DNA from: an uncultured Burkholderiales bacterium
GTDB taxonomy: Bacteria > Pseudomonadota > Gammaproteobacteria > Burkholderiales > Burkholderiaceae_E
DNA length: 14,100 bases
Assembly (NCBI GenBank): GCA_903831925.1
Contig: CAIKZV010000063.1
Location: 1 to 14,100, forward strand
Direction: 5' to 3'
Shown here: positions 6,916-13,680 of the stretch, in pieces
Layout of the letters: the number at the start of each line of letters is the position of its first letter
Position numbering within the stretch: position 1 is the stretch's first letter
Position numbers and translations under genes: made by a program
The notes under the pieces: model-generated
Databases searched by the model: none
What the model was told of the DNA's origin: nothing
The model's input: the letters and a program-made list of their open reading frames with translations, nothing else

Positions 6916-8162
6916 GTAGGCGCACCGATACGGCTGCGGGGCGACGGTTCGGGCGACGGCACCAGCGCACGCAGGCGTGCCTCGACACCACTGGCCAGCA
7001 CGCCATAGTCGCGGTGGGCCTGCACCCAGCGGCGACCGGCCTGCGCCTGTGCCTGCGCGGCCAGCGGATCAGACAGGGTTGCAATGATCGCGTCGGCGAA
7101 GGCCTGCGCATTGAGCGCGACCACCCGGCCGCCGCCGCTTTGCTCGACCACCCAGGCCTGATCCGGCTGATCGTTGCAGATCACCGGCAATCCGCAGGCC
7201 AGGTACTCGACCGCCTTGGTCGGCGAGCCGACCTCGGTGAGCGGGCTGCGCGGCACCGGCGACAGCCCGACCTGCGCGCATTGCGCCAGCGCCAGCGCCT
7301 GATCGAAGGGCAGGCGGCCGGTGAAGTGCACCCAGCGCGCCGCACCGGTCTCGACCGCATGGCGCCGCAACCAGCCCCGGTCGCTGGGCTCGTCGGCCTC
7401 GCCGATGATCATCAGTCGAAAATCGGGCATGACCCGACCGACCCGTGCGGCCGAATCCACCATGATCTCCGGACACCGATAGCGATCGAGTGTGCCCAGA
7501 TAAACCGCGGTCGGATGATCCTGCAAGGGTGGCGGCAGCGCGGAGGCGGCGGGCGGCATCGCGGCAGCGTCGACGCCCATCGGCACCGCGCTCACACGGT
7601 CGTGCTTCAACGGCCCGCGACGCAGCGCTGCCGCCATCGCATCGGACTGCACGAAGAGCCAGTCGGCATGCGGCACCAGCAGGTGCTCGAGGCAAAACCG
7701 GGCAGCCATGCCGCGCAGCCACAGCCAGACCCGTCGCACCACGCCGACCGATCCGTCACGGCGACCGGCCAACCAGAGGTATTGCTCGGGCAGCGGATAG
7801 GACATCCAGTAGCAGAACCGGATGCCCGCCACGCGTGCGGCGGCCAGGCCGACGATGCCCAGCACCGGCTTGTCGCGCACGACCAGCGCGTCATAGCCCC
7901 GGGTGCAAAGCCGAAACAGCGACAGCTGCTGCAACAGATCGCCGAGGAGCCGCTGCATGCGAGTGCGGACCGGGCGCAGGAAGGCCACACCGCCCGGCCA
8001 GGGGGGTGGTGAGGCGCAATCGGTCGGCGTCTCGCCAAGGGCGAGCAGATCGACCTGCACGCCCAGCGCCGGCAGCGACTGCCCGAACAGCACGCGAACA
8101 TCCGGCCGCGCGCAGGGGTGCGGCTCGGCGGTCGCCAGCAGAATGCGCAGGCTCGGGTTCAT
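6912..8162 (-). CDS. Glycosyltransferase, GT4-like (glycosyl transferases group 1)
   Basis: The product is 416 residues. The N-domain shows a nucleotide-fold start (RILLATAEP, 6-14) and an R-V-L loop; it is diverged and rich in Trp/Arg around 118-160, perhaps a membrane-associating face. The C-domain is typical of group 1 transferases: VYLGTLDRYR (220-229), LMIIGEAD (250-257), then EVGSPTKAVEYLACGLPVI (310-328), in which S-P-T-K and E319 occupy the donor-binding position. The first acidic residue of the usual E-x7-E pair is shifted by one (E310-x8-E319). The frame is open further upstream, but the ATG at 8162 is preferred because it forms an ATGA overlap with the stop of the preceding gene and begins the conserved fold. 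Its stop in turn overlaps the flippase start, so three genes are translationally chained. The donor and acceptor are unknown. Confidence 0.9.
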   Translation of the reverse strand: MNPSLRILLATAEPHPCARPDVRVLFGQSLPALGVQVDLLALGETPTDCASPPPWPGGVAFLRPVRTRMQRLLGDLLQQLSLFRLCTRGYDALVVRDKPVLGIVGLAAARVAGIRFCYWMSYPLPEQYLWLAGRRDGSVGVVRRVWLWLRGMAARFCLEHLLVPHADWLFVQSDAMAAALRRGPLKHDRVSAVPMGVDAAAMPPAASALPPPLQDHPTAVYLGTLDRYRCPEIMVDSAARVGRVMPDFRLMIIGEADEPSDRGWLRRHAVETGAARWVHFTGRLPFDQALALAQCAQVGLSPVPRSPLTEVGSPTKAVEYLACGLPVICNDQPDQAWVVEQSGGGRVVALNAQAFADAIIATLSDPLAAQAQAQAGRRWVQAHRDYGVLASGVEARLRALVPSPEPSPRSRIGAPT

Positions 8163-9673
8163 TGCCCGACCCATGACGCGCCGGAGCCGGCACGCCATCG
8201 CCAGGCAATCAGGCCGAGGCTGAAGGCTGCCAGCACCTGCATGCTGGGCGCGATCAGCATCACGTCGAGCGCCAGCAGGGCCGGCAGGATCATGACCACC
8301 ACCGCCCTCAGGGTGCGGCACATCGCCCGGTCCAGGCCCGGCTCGGCCTGCGTCACCAGCTGCCCGGCCGCCCTGAACGCGCCGCCCAGCACGAGCAGGT
8401 AGAGCACTATTCCGAAAAGACCGACATCCCAGAGCAGACCGGCGAAGGCGGTCAGCCCGATCGAGTAGCCCGGGTACTTGCGGTCGACATGGCCGAGCTG
8501 CTCGGCGCCGCGCGAGCCGTGCGAGGCGCCCAGCCCATGCCCGAAAACCGTGCCGACCGGATCGTCAAGCCCATGGCGGCTCCACCAGAAGGGCACGACA
8601 TTGCTGCGATTCAGGCTCGCACCGCCAAAGTAACCGCGGTTGCCGACGTTGTAATCGAGGTTCTCCCTGACCCGCTGATCAAAGGTCATCTCGGTGCGGC
8701 CCTCGGTCGCCTGGTACTGCACATAGAAAGCCATCAGGCCGGCAATCAGCACCGACGCGACCACTGCACCGGATGCAAAGGCGAAGGGCCGGCGCCGGGC
8801 CAGGTCGCTATAGACCACCGCCAGTGCTATTGGCAGAAACACCGCCACCATCTTGGTTTCGCCCAAGGCCAGCGGTGCGGCGATCACCGCGAGCAGTGGC
8901 CAGAAAATGCGTGCCGGGATGATCGACTCGCGTCGCGCGGCCAGCAGGCCGACAATCGCCGCGATCAGCAGAAACACCATGACGTTGTTGTTGGCGCCGC
9001 CGAAAATCGAGCCCTCGAAAGTGCCGGTGACGATATCGACCGGCACGACCTGATTGGGCATGTTCAGGCGCAGCGGCATCAGCACGATGCGCTGATAGAG
9101 CGCAAACGGCAGCTGGATCGCCGCCAGCCCGATCATGAAGAGCAGCCAGACGCGAATCTGCTTTGCGGCGAAGGGCACGGCCGCCAGCGCAAACATCAGG
9201 CCCCAATACTGGAAATAGCGCTTGAAGGCGGCAATGATCTGGTCGCCCGGGGCATCGCTCAACAGACTCATGCCGGTCGCATAGATCATGAAGACCACCG
9301 CGATCGCCACGAATCCGGGCTTGGACTGCCCGGGCGCGTCGCGTCGCGTGCCTTCGTAAAGCACCGAGGCCACCAGCAGCAGAAAGCCCAGGATCGAAAA
9401 CAGCCAGGGCAGCCGCGACAGTGCCGGAAAGTGCATCACCAGCGGGCCGCACAGCGCGAGGGTGCCGACCAGCACCAGCCAGATCGTCTGCTGGACGGCG
9501 GTGAGCAGCAGCACACCGAAAATCGCGCCGACCGCGAGGCCGATCATCATCAGATTGCCCGAGGCCACCACCACGCCACCGATCGCGGCCGCGGTGGCAA
9601 AGCCGGCACCGACCGCCAGCGGCATCAGCCGGTGGGCCGACAGGGCAGGATTCGATCGCAGCCAGTTGAGCAT
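8159..9673 (-). CDS. Wzy polymerase / O-antigen-ligase-like membrane protein
   Basis: The product is 504 residues, with about 10-12 hydrophobic spans. A long periplasmic-type loop of about 85 residues (roughly 320-405) lies late in the protein and is followed by further spans at 405-435 and 455-492. This loop-after-many-spans topology and the GHGLGAS motif (378-384) inside it are characteristic of the Wzy_C/O-antigen ligase superfamily. Such enzymes join undecaprenyl-linked repeat units (polymerase) or transfer glycan to an acceptor (ligase); sequence alone rarely separates the two. In a locus with a flippase and a chain-length pair, polymerase is the more likely role. The ATG at 9673 follows the EpsG stop by 35 bases, with no strong ribosome site. 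The stop overlaps the next gene's ATG. Confidence 0.87.
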   Translation of the reverse strand: MLNWLRSNPALSAHRLMPLAVGAGFATAAAIGGVVVASGNLMMIGLAVGAIFGVLLLTAVQQTIWLVLVGTLALCGPLVMHFPALSRLPWLFSILGFLLLVASVLYEGTRRDAPGQSKPGFVAIAVVFMIYATGMSLLSDAPGDQIIAAFKRYFQYWGLMFALAAVPFAAKQIRVWLLFMIGLAAIQLPFALYQRIVLMPLRLNMPNQVVPVDIVTGTFEGSIFGGANNNVMVFLLIAAIVGLLAARRESIIPARIFWPLLAVIAAPLALGETKMVAVFLPIALAVVYSDLARRRPFAFASGAVVASVLIAGLMAFYVQYQATEGRTEMTFDQRVRENLDYNVGNRGYFGGASLNRSNVVPFWWSRHGLDDPVGTVFGHGLGASHGSRGAEQLGHVDRKYPGYSIGLTAFAGLLWDVGLFGIVLYLLVLGGAFRAAGQLVTQAEPGLDRAMCRTLRAVVVMILPALLALDVMLIAPSMQVLAAFSLGLIAWRWRAGSGASWVGQ

Positions 9674-9696
9674 GTCGGGCGCCCGTGATCAGAGGG

Positions 9697-9713
9697 TGTG
9701 ACCCGGGGTCACA
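9697..9713. repeat. 17-base palindrome covering the epsG stop codon
   Basis: TGTGACCC and GGGTCACA flank a single central base. In RNA this gives a 7-bp stem with a 3-base loop, containing the epsG stop and sitting 23 bases before the start of the polymerase-like gene. No T-run follows on either strand, so it is not a standard terminator. It may be an RNA junction structure or a protein-binding site. Confidence 0.6.
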
Positions 9714-10620
9714 GCTCGTTCAGGGTGGTGCCCAGGATGCGGATACCCGAGTGAGTCATGATCGATGCGAGCTGCCCGATCTCCGAACTGCGCGTTCGTC
9801 CCTTGCGGCCGACCACCACCGCAGCGCCCGCACGCTGGGCGATCACATGCGCATCCGACGACTGCTGTGCCGAGGGTGTGTCGATCAGGATCACGTCGTA
9901 GGCACTCGAGAGCTCATCGAGCAGCCGGGCGAATTCGGGTCGCCCGAGCAGCTCCTGCGGATTGGGCGGCTGAGGCCCGGACGGCAGCACCGACAGACTG
10001 CCGATGCGCTCGATCGCCACGATCTCTTCCAGCCCGGCCCGATGGCTCAGGATGCCCGACAGGCCCATGCGATTGGGCAGTCCGAAATTCAGATGCTGCG
10101 TCGGCTGACGCAGATCGGCATCGATGATCAGCGTGCGCTCACCGAGCTGCGCAAACACCACGCCCAGATTGGCCGCGATGAAGCTCTTGCCGTCGCCGCG
10201 ATCGACGCTGATCAGCGCGAGCGCGGTCTGGCCGGGCGTGCCGTCAAACCAGCGCATCATCAGCTGACTGCGCAGTGCCCGCAGCGCCTCGGCAAAGGGC
10301 GAGGTCGGATTGGCCGCCGTCACGAGTTTCGAGGGCAGTTTGCTGTCGACCGTCTCCAGCGCGGTATAGCCGAACTGCAGCGCGAGCGCATCGTCGATGT
10401 CCTTGCGCGCGACCAGCCCCAGACGCAGTGCGATCTCGCCGAAGCGATGGGCAGAACTGCCCTGCTCGGTCAGGACGCCGGCCACCTGTGCCGCGGTCAG
10501 TCGACCTCTGGAAAACAGGATCTGCCCGATGCGCATGTCGGCCGCAACCTTCCCGGCCTCCACACCGACCGTGCTGGCAGGCATCGGATTCATTCTGTGC
10601 ACGACACCGGTGTTGTTCAC
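9709..10620 (-). CDS. epsG: EpsG-type chain-length P-loop ATPase / BY-kinase-like partner of EpsF
   Basis: The product is 303 residues in two parts. Residues about 27-100 form a small helical domain (IGQILFSRGRLT, RFGEIALRLGLV..DI.DAL) resembling the N-terminal domain of type II secretion/MshE ATPases, a feature of the EpsG family. Residues 108-303 are a bacterial tyrosine-kinase-like ATPase: E111-x2-R114-x2-R117 oligomerisation motif, Walker A at 138-146 (S-V-D-R-G-D-G-K-S), Walker A' LIIDAD (164-169) and Walker B VILID (243-247). It should act on the cytoplasmic face with the EpsF co-polymerase to control polymer length. There is no tyrosine-rich tail; only two tyrosines occur and none near the C-terminus. 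An upstream in-frame TTG (10659) would overlap epsF, but the GTG at 10620 has AAGGGG six bases before it and is preferred; the ATG at 10593 is a third option. Confidence 0.92.
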   Translation of the reverse strand: MNNTGVVHRMNPMPASTVGVEAGKVAADMRIGQILFSRGRLTAAQVAGVLTEQGSSAHRFGEIALRLGLVARKDIDDALALQFGYTALETVDSKLPSKLVTAANPTSPFAEALRALRSQLMMRWFDGTPGQTALALISVDRGDGKSFIAANLGVVFAQLGERTLIIDADLRQPTQHLNFGLPNRMGLSGILSHRAGLEEIVAIERIGSLSVLPSGPQPPNPQELLGRPEFARLLDELSSAYDVILIDTPSAQQSSDAHVIAQRAGAAVVVGRKGRTRSSEIGQLASIMTHSGIRILGTTLNEL

Positions 10621-10626
10621 TGGACG

Positions 10627-10632
10627 CCCCTT
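10627..10632 (-). promoter_or_regulatory. Ribosome binding site AAGGGG favouring the GTG start of epsG
   Basis: AAGGGG on the minus strand lies 6 bases before GTG 10620-10618 and inside the 28-base gap after the epsF stop. The alternative TTG at 10659 has no comparable site. Confidence 0.6.
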
Positions 10633-10648
10633 ATGAGTGTCGGATTGA

Positions 10649-12076
10649 TCAGTTGCCAAGGCGCAGCGTCGGCGGCAGACCGGCGCCCGGCCCGGAGGTG
10701 CCGATCAGTCGCTGCGCACGGCGGGTCGCGGCCTGCGGGACGACTGCAAGCACCGGCACGCCACAGGCAGCGCTCAGGTCGTCTGCGGTGCGCAGCGGCC
10801 GGTTCATCGACTCGAGCGTGAGCGCGGCGAGCACCGCCACGAACAGACCGAGCAGACCGCCGATCAGGGCATTGAGCATCGGCTGCGGACGCGAGGGCAT
10901 GGTCGGCACAGAGGCTGGCGTCAGGATGCTGACATTGGACTGTCGCGCCTGGCTTTCGAGGCTGGTCTCGGTAAATCGCTGGGCCACCAGATCGAGCGCA
11001 CGCTGCGAACCCTGGACCTCGCGCTCAAGCACCTGCAGCCGATCGCGCGCCGATTTGATGCCGGCAACCTTGCTGCGCTGCGCCTCAAGAAGCCCGCGCA
11101 GCTCGGCCTCGCGGCGCAGATTGACATCGTTGCCGGCAGCGATGCTGCCGCCCACTCGCGTCATCTCGGTTTGCAGCCTCGCGCGCAGCTGATCGAGCTC
11201 GGCTTGCGCCGCCTGATACTCGGGGTGCGCCGGGCCAAGCCGAGCGGCGAGCTGCTTCAAGCGCGCCTCGGCGCGACCGAGATCGCCGCTGAGCGTCTGC
11301 AGCAGCGGATTAGCCACGACTTCGGGCATCGAGTGGGCACCGTGCTGCGCGGTCTGCGCACGCGACCGGCTCTCGGCCAGCGCGGACTGCACCATGACCA
11401 GTTGCGTCGACAGCTCGTTGAGCCGCGCATTCTCGACATCGAGGCGCTCGTCATTGGCCAGGATGCCGCTGGCGCGCTGCGCGGTCGAGACCTTCTTCTG
11501 TGCGTCTTCGAGCCGCTCGCGATAGTCCTTGCTCTGCGCCTCGAACCAGAGCCTGAAGTTGCGCGCCGGCTCGGTCTTGAGCTCCAGGCCGGTCTCGACA
11601 TACGCCCGGGCAAAGCCATTGACGATCGCCGCGGTCAGGGCCGGATCGGTGCCCTCATAGGCGATCGTGAGCGTCGTGCCTTCGCGCGACGGATCGACCG
11701 CGAGCTTCTTGTCGAAATGCCGCTTGATGCGGCTTCGCAAAAGCCCGCCCTCGTCGCCACCCTCGTCGTTGGCGACCGCGAGCATCACCGGATTGCCTTC
11801 CAGGCCAAGGGTGTCGATCACCCGGTTGACCACCCGCTCGCTGCGGATGATCTCGGCCTGCGTGACCAGATAGCCCTGAATGGTCTGGGGCATCATCACC
11901 GCACCGCCCAGCACCGGATCGGTCCCCTTGATCTCGAAGACCAGCGTGGTGGCTGCCTGGTACTTCTTGGTCAGTACCAGACTGACCGCGATCGTGACCG
12001 CCAGCGTCATCAGGAAGATGACCGCGATGATCCCGAAACGGGCCTTCAGAATCCGCATGAATTGCTGCACGACCAT
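10649..12076 (-). CDS. epsF: EpsF-type polysaccharide chain-length determinant (Wzz / polysaccharide co-polymerase)
   Basis: The product is 475 residues. A short cytoplasmic N-terminus is followed by a membrane span at about 14-35, a periplasmic region of about 360 residues and a second span at about 401-419. A Pro-rich motif (PSRPQPM, 394-400) precedes the second span, as in Wzz-family co-polymerases. The periplasmic part contains the Wzz fold start (YQAATTLVFEI) and long heptad-like helices rich in Glu/Arg/Leu/Gln at about 175-390, consistent with the coiled coil of the family. A cytoplasmic tail of about 55 residues has no P-loop, so it is a split system with the ATPase encoded by the next gene. 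The start at 12076 is supported by GGAGGT seven bases upstream and by the family-like QQFMRILKARF N-terminus. It begins a new translational unit after a 140-bp gap following rmlD. Confidence 0.93.
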   Translation of the reverse strand: MVVQQFMRILKARFGIIAVIFLMTLAVTIAVSLVLTKKYQAATTLVFEIKGTDPVLGGAVMMPQTIQGYLVTQAEIIRSERVVNRVIDTLGLEGNPVMLAVANDEGGDEGGLLRSRIKRHFDKKLAVDPSREGTTLTIAYEGTDPALTAAIVNGFARAYVETGLELKTEPARNFRLWFEAQSKDYRERLEDAQKKVSTAQRASGILANDERLDVENARLNELSTQLVMVQSALAESRSRAQTAQHGAHSMPEVVANPLLQTLSGDLGRAEARLKQLAARLGPAHPEYQAAQAELDQLRARLQTEMTRVGGSIAAGNDVNLRREAELRGLLEAQRSKVAGIKSARDRLQVLEREVQGSQRALDLVAQRFTETSLESQARQSNVSILTPASVPTMPSRPQPMLNALIGGLLGLFVAVLAALTLESMNRPLRTADDLSAACGVPVLAVVPQAATRRAQRLIGTSGPGAGLPPTLRLGN

Positions 12077-12083
12077 GGCGCTG

Positions 12084-12089
12084 ACCTCC
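12084..12089 (-). promoter_or_regulatory. Ribosome binding site GGAGGT for epsF
   Basis: A perfect GGAGGT on the minus strand lies 7 bases before the ATG at 12076. It is 12 bases downstream of the end of a large inverted repeat, so initiation could be affected by folding of that element. Confidence 0.85.
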
Positions 12090-12101
12090 GGTGCCAGCCC
12101 A

Positions 12102-12136
12102 CTCGAGATGCATCGGATCGATGCCGAAATCTCGAG
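12102..12136 (-). promoter_or_regulatory. Large imperfect hairpin in the epsF leader
   Basis: In the 140-bp gap between rmlD and epsF an inverted repeat pairs CTCGAGAT (12136-12129) with ATCTCGAG (12109-12102) and then GCATCG (12124-12119) with CGATGC (12115-12110). This gives a 14-bp stem interrupted by one 4-base bulge (TTCG) and closed by a 3-base loop. No T-run follows, so it is not a simple terminator. A leader structure affecting epsF expression, a processing or stability element, or a DNA operator are all possible. I see no confident promoter in the rest of the gap. Confidence 0.6.
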
Positions 12137-12216
12137 CGAAGCGGGTCGGATCCATCATGCCCTGCGGCGGCTGGCGCAGGCTTGGGTGAGGCATGGGCAT
12201 TCGGCTCGACGCCGGG

Positions 12217-13119
12217 TCAGACCACGACTCGCCTCTCGGTGAGGTCATCGAGCAGCAGCTCGATGCCTTGCTCCCAGGGCGGCAGCGTCAGGCCGAAACG
12301 CGCCGCCAGCGCCGCGCTCGACATCCGCGAATTGAACGGTCGACGCGCGCGGGTCGGATACTGCTCGGCGGGAATGCCATCGACGGTCGCGGCCCTGATC
12401 GGCCAGCCACGCTTGCGCGCGCCCTCGATCACCGTACAGGCCAGCCCGTGCCAGGAGGTGCTGCCGTTGGCGGTCAGGTGATAGATGCCGGATTCGAAGC
12501 GACCCTGCGCCGACTCATCGGCCGCGCGTGCGACCGCGTGGGTGGTGACATCGGCGATCAGGCGGGCACCGGTGGGTGCACCGAACTGGTCGGCCACCAC
12601 CTTGAGCGCATCGCGCTCGCAGGCCAGCCTCAGCATCGTGCGCGGAAAGTTGCCACCGCGCGGGGCATAGACCCAGCTGGTGCGAAACACCAGCCAGCGC
12701 CCGCCGGCCGCAGCAATCGCCTGCTCGCCCATCAGCTTGCTGCGCCCGTAAACGCTGACCGGCGCGGTCAGGTCGCTCTCGACATAAGGTCGCTCGCCCG
12801 CGCCGTCGAACACATAGTCGGTGGAGTAGTGCACCAGCAGCGCATCCAGCGCAAGCGCTTCCTGGGCCAGCACGCCCGGGGCCTCGCCATTGATGCGCAG
12901 GGCCGCGGCCTCGTCATCCTCGGCCTTGTCGACCGCGGTGTAAGCCGCCGCATTGAGGATCACATCGGGGCGCAGCCGCCTGACCAGACGGCGCAGCCCT
13001 TCAAGGTCGGCCAGATCGGCACCACTGCGATCGAGCGCAATCACCTCGCCCAGCGGCTGCGCGGCGCGGGTGAGCTCCCAGCCGACCTGGCCTTTGGCGC
13101 CGGTGATCAGGATCTTCAC
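12217..13119 (-). CDS. rmlD: dTDP-4-dehydrorhamnose reductase RmlD (RfbD)
   Basis: The product is 300 residues, the normal RmlD length. It catalyses the last step of dTDP-L-rhamnose synthesis, reducing dTDP-4-dehydro-L-rhamnose with NAD(P)H in the cytoplasm. Visible are the Rossmann motif G7-x2-G10-x2-G13, NAAAYTAVDKAE (56-67), the S99-T100-D101-Y catalytic region followed by VFDG, the Y124-x3-K128 pair (YGRSK), FRTSWVY, and ADQFGAPT. All key residues are present. The start is GTG at 13119, overlapping the rmlC stop as GTGA, with GAGGT six bases upstream (13126-13130). It is the last of the rml genes; 140 bp separate it from epsF. Confidence 0.97.
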   Translation of the reverse strand: MKILITGAKGQVGWELTRAAQPLGEVIALDRSGADLADLEGLRRLVRRLRPDVILNAAAYTAVDKAEDDEAAALRINGEAPGVLAQEALALDALLVHYSTDYVFDGAGERPYVESDLTAPVSVYGRSKLMGEQAIAAAGGRWLVFRTSWVYAPRGGNFPRTMLRLACERDALKVVADQFGAPTGARLIADVTTHAVARAADESAQGRFESGIYHLTANGSTSWHGLACTVIEGARKRGWPIRAATVDGIPAEQYPTRARRPFNSRMSSAALAARFGLTLPPWEQGIELLLDDLTERRVVV

Positions 13120-13664
13120 GCGAAGACCTCGGCGTCTGCGAACGCGACGCCTGCGCGATCCTTGGCGGACAACTGCGGCACGATGTCGCCCAGATGCCAG
13201 TCGATGCCAATCGTCGGGTCATTCCAGGCGATGCAGCGCTCGTGTTCGGGCGCGTAGAAGTCGGTGGTCTTGTAGAGAAAATCGGCCGTCTCCGACAGCA
13301 CCACGAAACCATGCGCAAAGCCGGCAGGCACCCAGAACTGACGCTTGTTCTCGCCGCTCAGTTCGACGCCATACCACTGCCCGAAGGTGGGCGAGGCCCG
13401 CCGGACATCGAGCGCGACATCGAAGACCCTGCCCTGCGTCACCCGCACCAGCTTACCCTGCGGCTGGCGCAGCTGATAGTGCAGCCCGCGCAGCACGCCG
13501 CGGCCGCTGCGCGAATGGTTGTCCTGCACGAACGAGGGCGACACGCCGCTCAGTTCGCGAAAGGTCCGCTCGTTGTAGCTCTCCATGAAAAAGCCACGTT
13601 CATCGCCGAACACAAGGGGCTCGAGCACCAGCAGGCCATCGATGGGGGTCCTGATCGGGGTCAT
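13116..13664 (-). CDS. rmlC: dTDP-4-dehydrorhamnose 3,5-epimerase RmlC (RfbC)
   Basis: The product is 182 residues, full length for RmlC. It epimerises C3 and C5 of dTDP-4-dehydro-6-deoxy-D-glucose, supplying the RmlD substrate. The cupin core is intact: VFGDERGFFMESY (18-30), FVQDNHS (45-51), RGLHYQ with the catalytic base H62, QGKLVRV with K71, FDVALDVR, FWVPAGFAHGF (110-120) and FLYKTTDFY (129-137), whose Tyr131 is the likely acid. D169 in LSAKD aligns with the Asp of the His-Asp dyad. It begins 12 bases after rmlA and ends in a GTGA overlap with rmlD. Its start codon sits in the loop of a perfect 10-bp-arm inverted repeat. Confidence 0.97.
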   Translation of the reverse strand: MTPIRTPIDGLLVLEPLVFGDERGFFMESYNERTFRELSGVSPSFVQDNHSRSGRGVLRGLHYQLRQPQGKLVRVTQGRVFDVALDVRRASPTFGQWYGVELSGENKRQFWVPAGFAHGFVVLSETADFLYKTTDFYAPEHERCIAWNDPTIGIDWHLGDIVPQLSAKDRAGVAFADAEVFA

Positions 13665-13680
13665 TGCCTGCCCCGATCAG
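13651..13680 (-). promoter_or_regulatory. Perfect inverted repeat spanning the rmlA stop and rmlC start
   Basis: CTGATCGGGG (minus strand 13680-13671) pairs perfectly with CCCCGATCAG (13660-13651) across a 10-base loop. The rmlA stop (13679-13677) lies in the 5' arm, the GGGG that could act as a weak ribosome site lies at the end of that arm, and the rmlC ATG (13664-13662) lies in the loop. There is no T-run, so termination is unlikely; a translational-coupling hairpin fits best. Confidence 0.65.

Noticed and set aside
5578..7008. Plus-strand open frame of 476 codons opposite the flippase
   Set aside because: Composition is dominated by His, Gln, Arg and Gly, the usual complement of a hydrophobic membrane-protein gene at high GC. 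There is no start signal and no motif.
8163..8321. Extended N-terminus of the middle glycosyltransferase
   Set aside because: The extra 53 residues overlap the polymerase-like gene in another frame and show no fold. The ATGA overlap at 8159-8162 gives a better start.
8489..9688. Plus-strand open frame of 399 codons opposite the polymerase-like gene
   Set aside because: Same signature of His/Gln/Arg/Asp-rich antisense to membrane spans. The minus-strand product has coherent topology and neighbours.
12158..12181. GC-rich inverted repeat in the rmlD-epsF gap as a terminator
   Set aside because: The arms pair imperfectly (one bulged base) and no T-run follows on the minus strand, so an intrinsic terminator cannot be supported.
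12090..12248. Possible small ORF upstream of epsF in the rmlD-epsF gap (starting at an ATG pair near 12150)
   Set aside because: It has only a weak ribosome-site-like sequence, does not stop before epsF but runs on out of frame inside it, and resembles no known leader peptide. I treat the region as noncoding leader.
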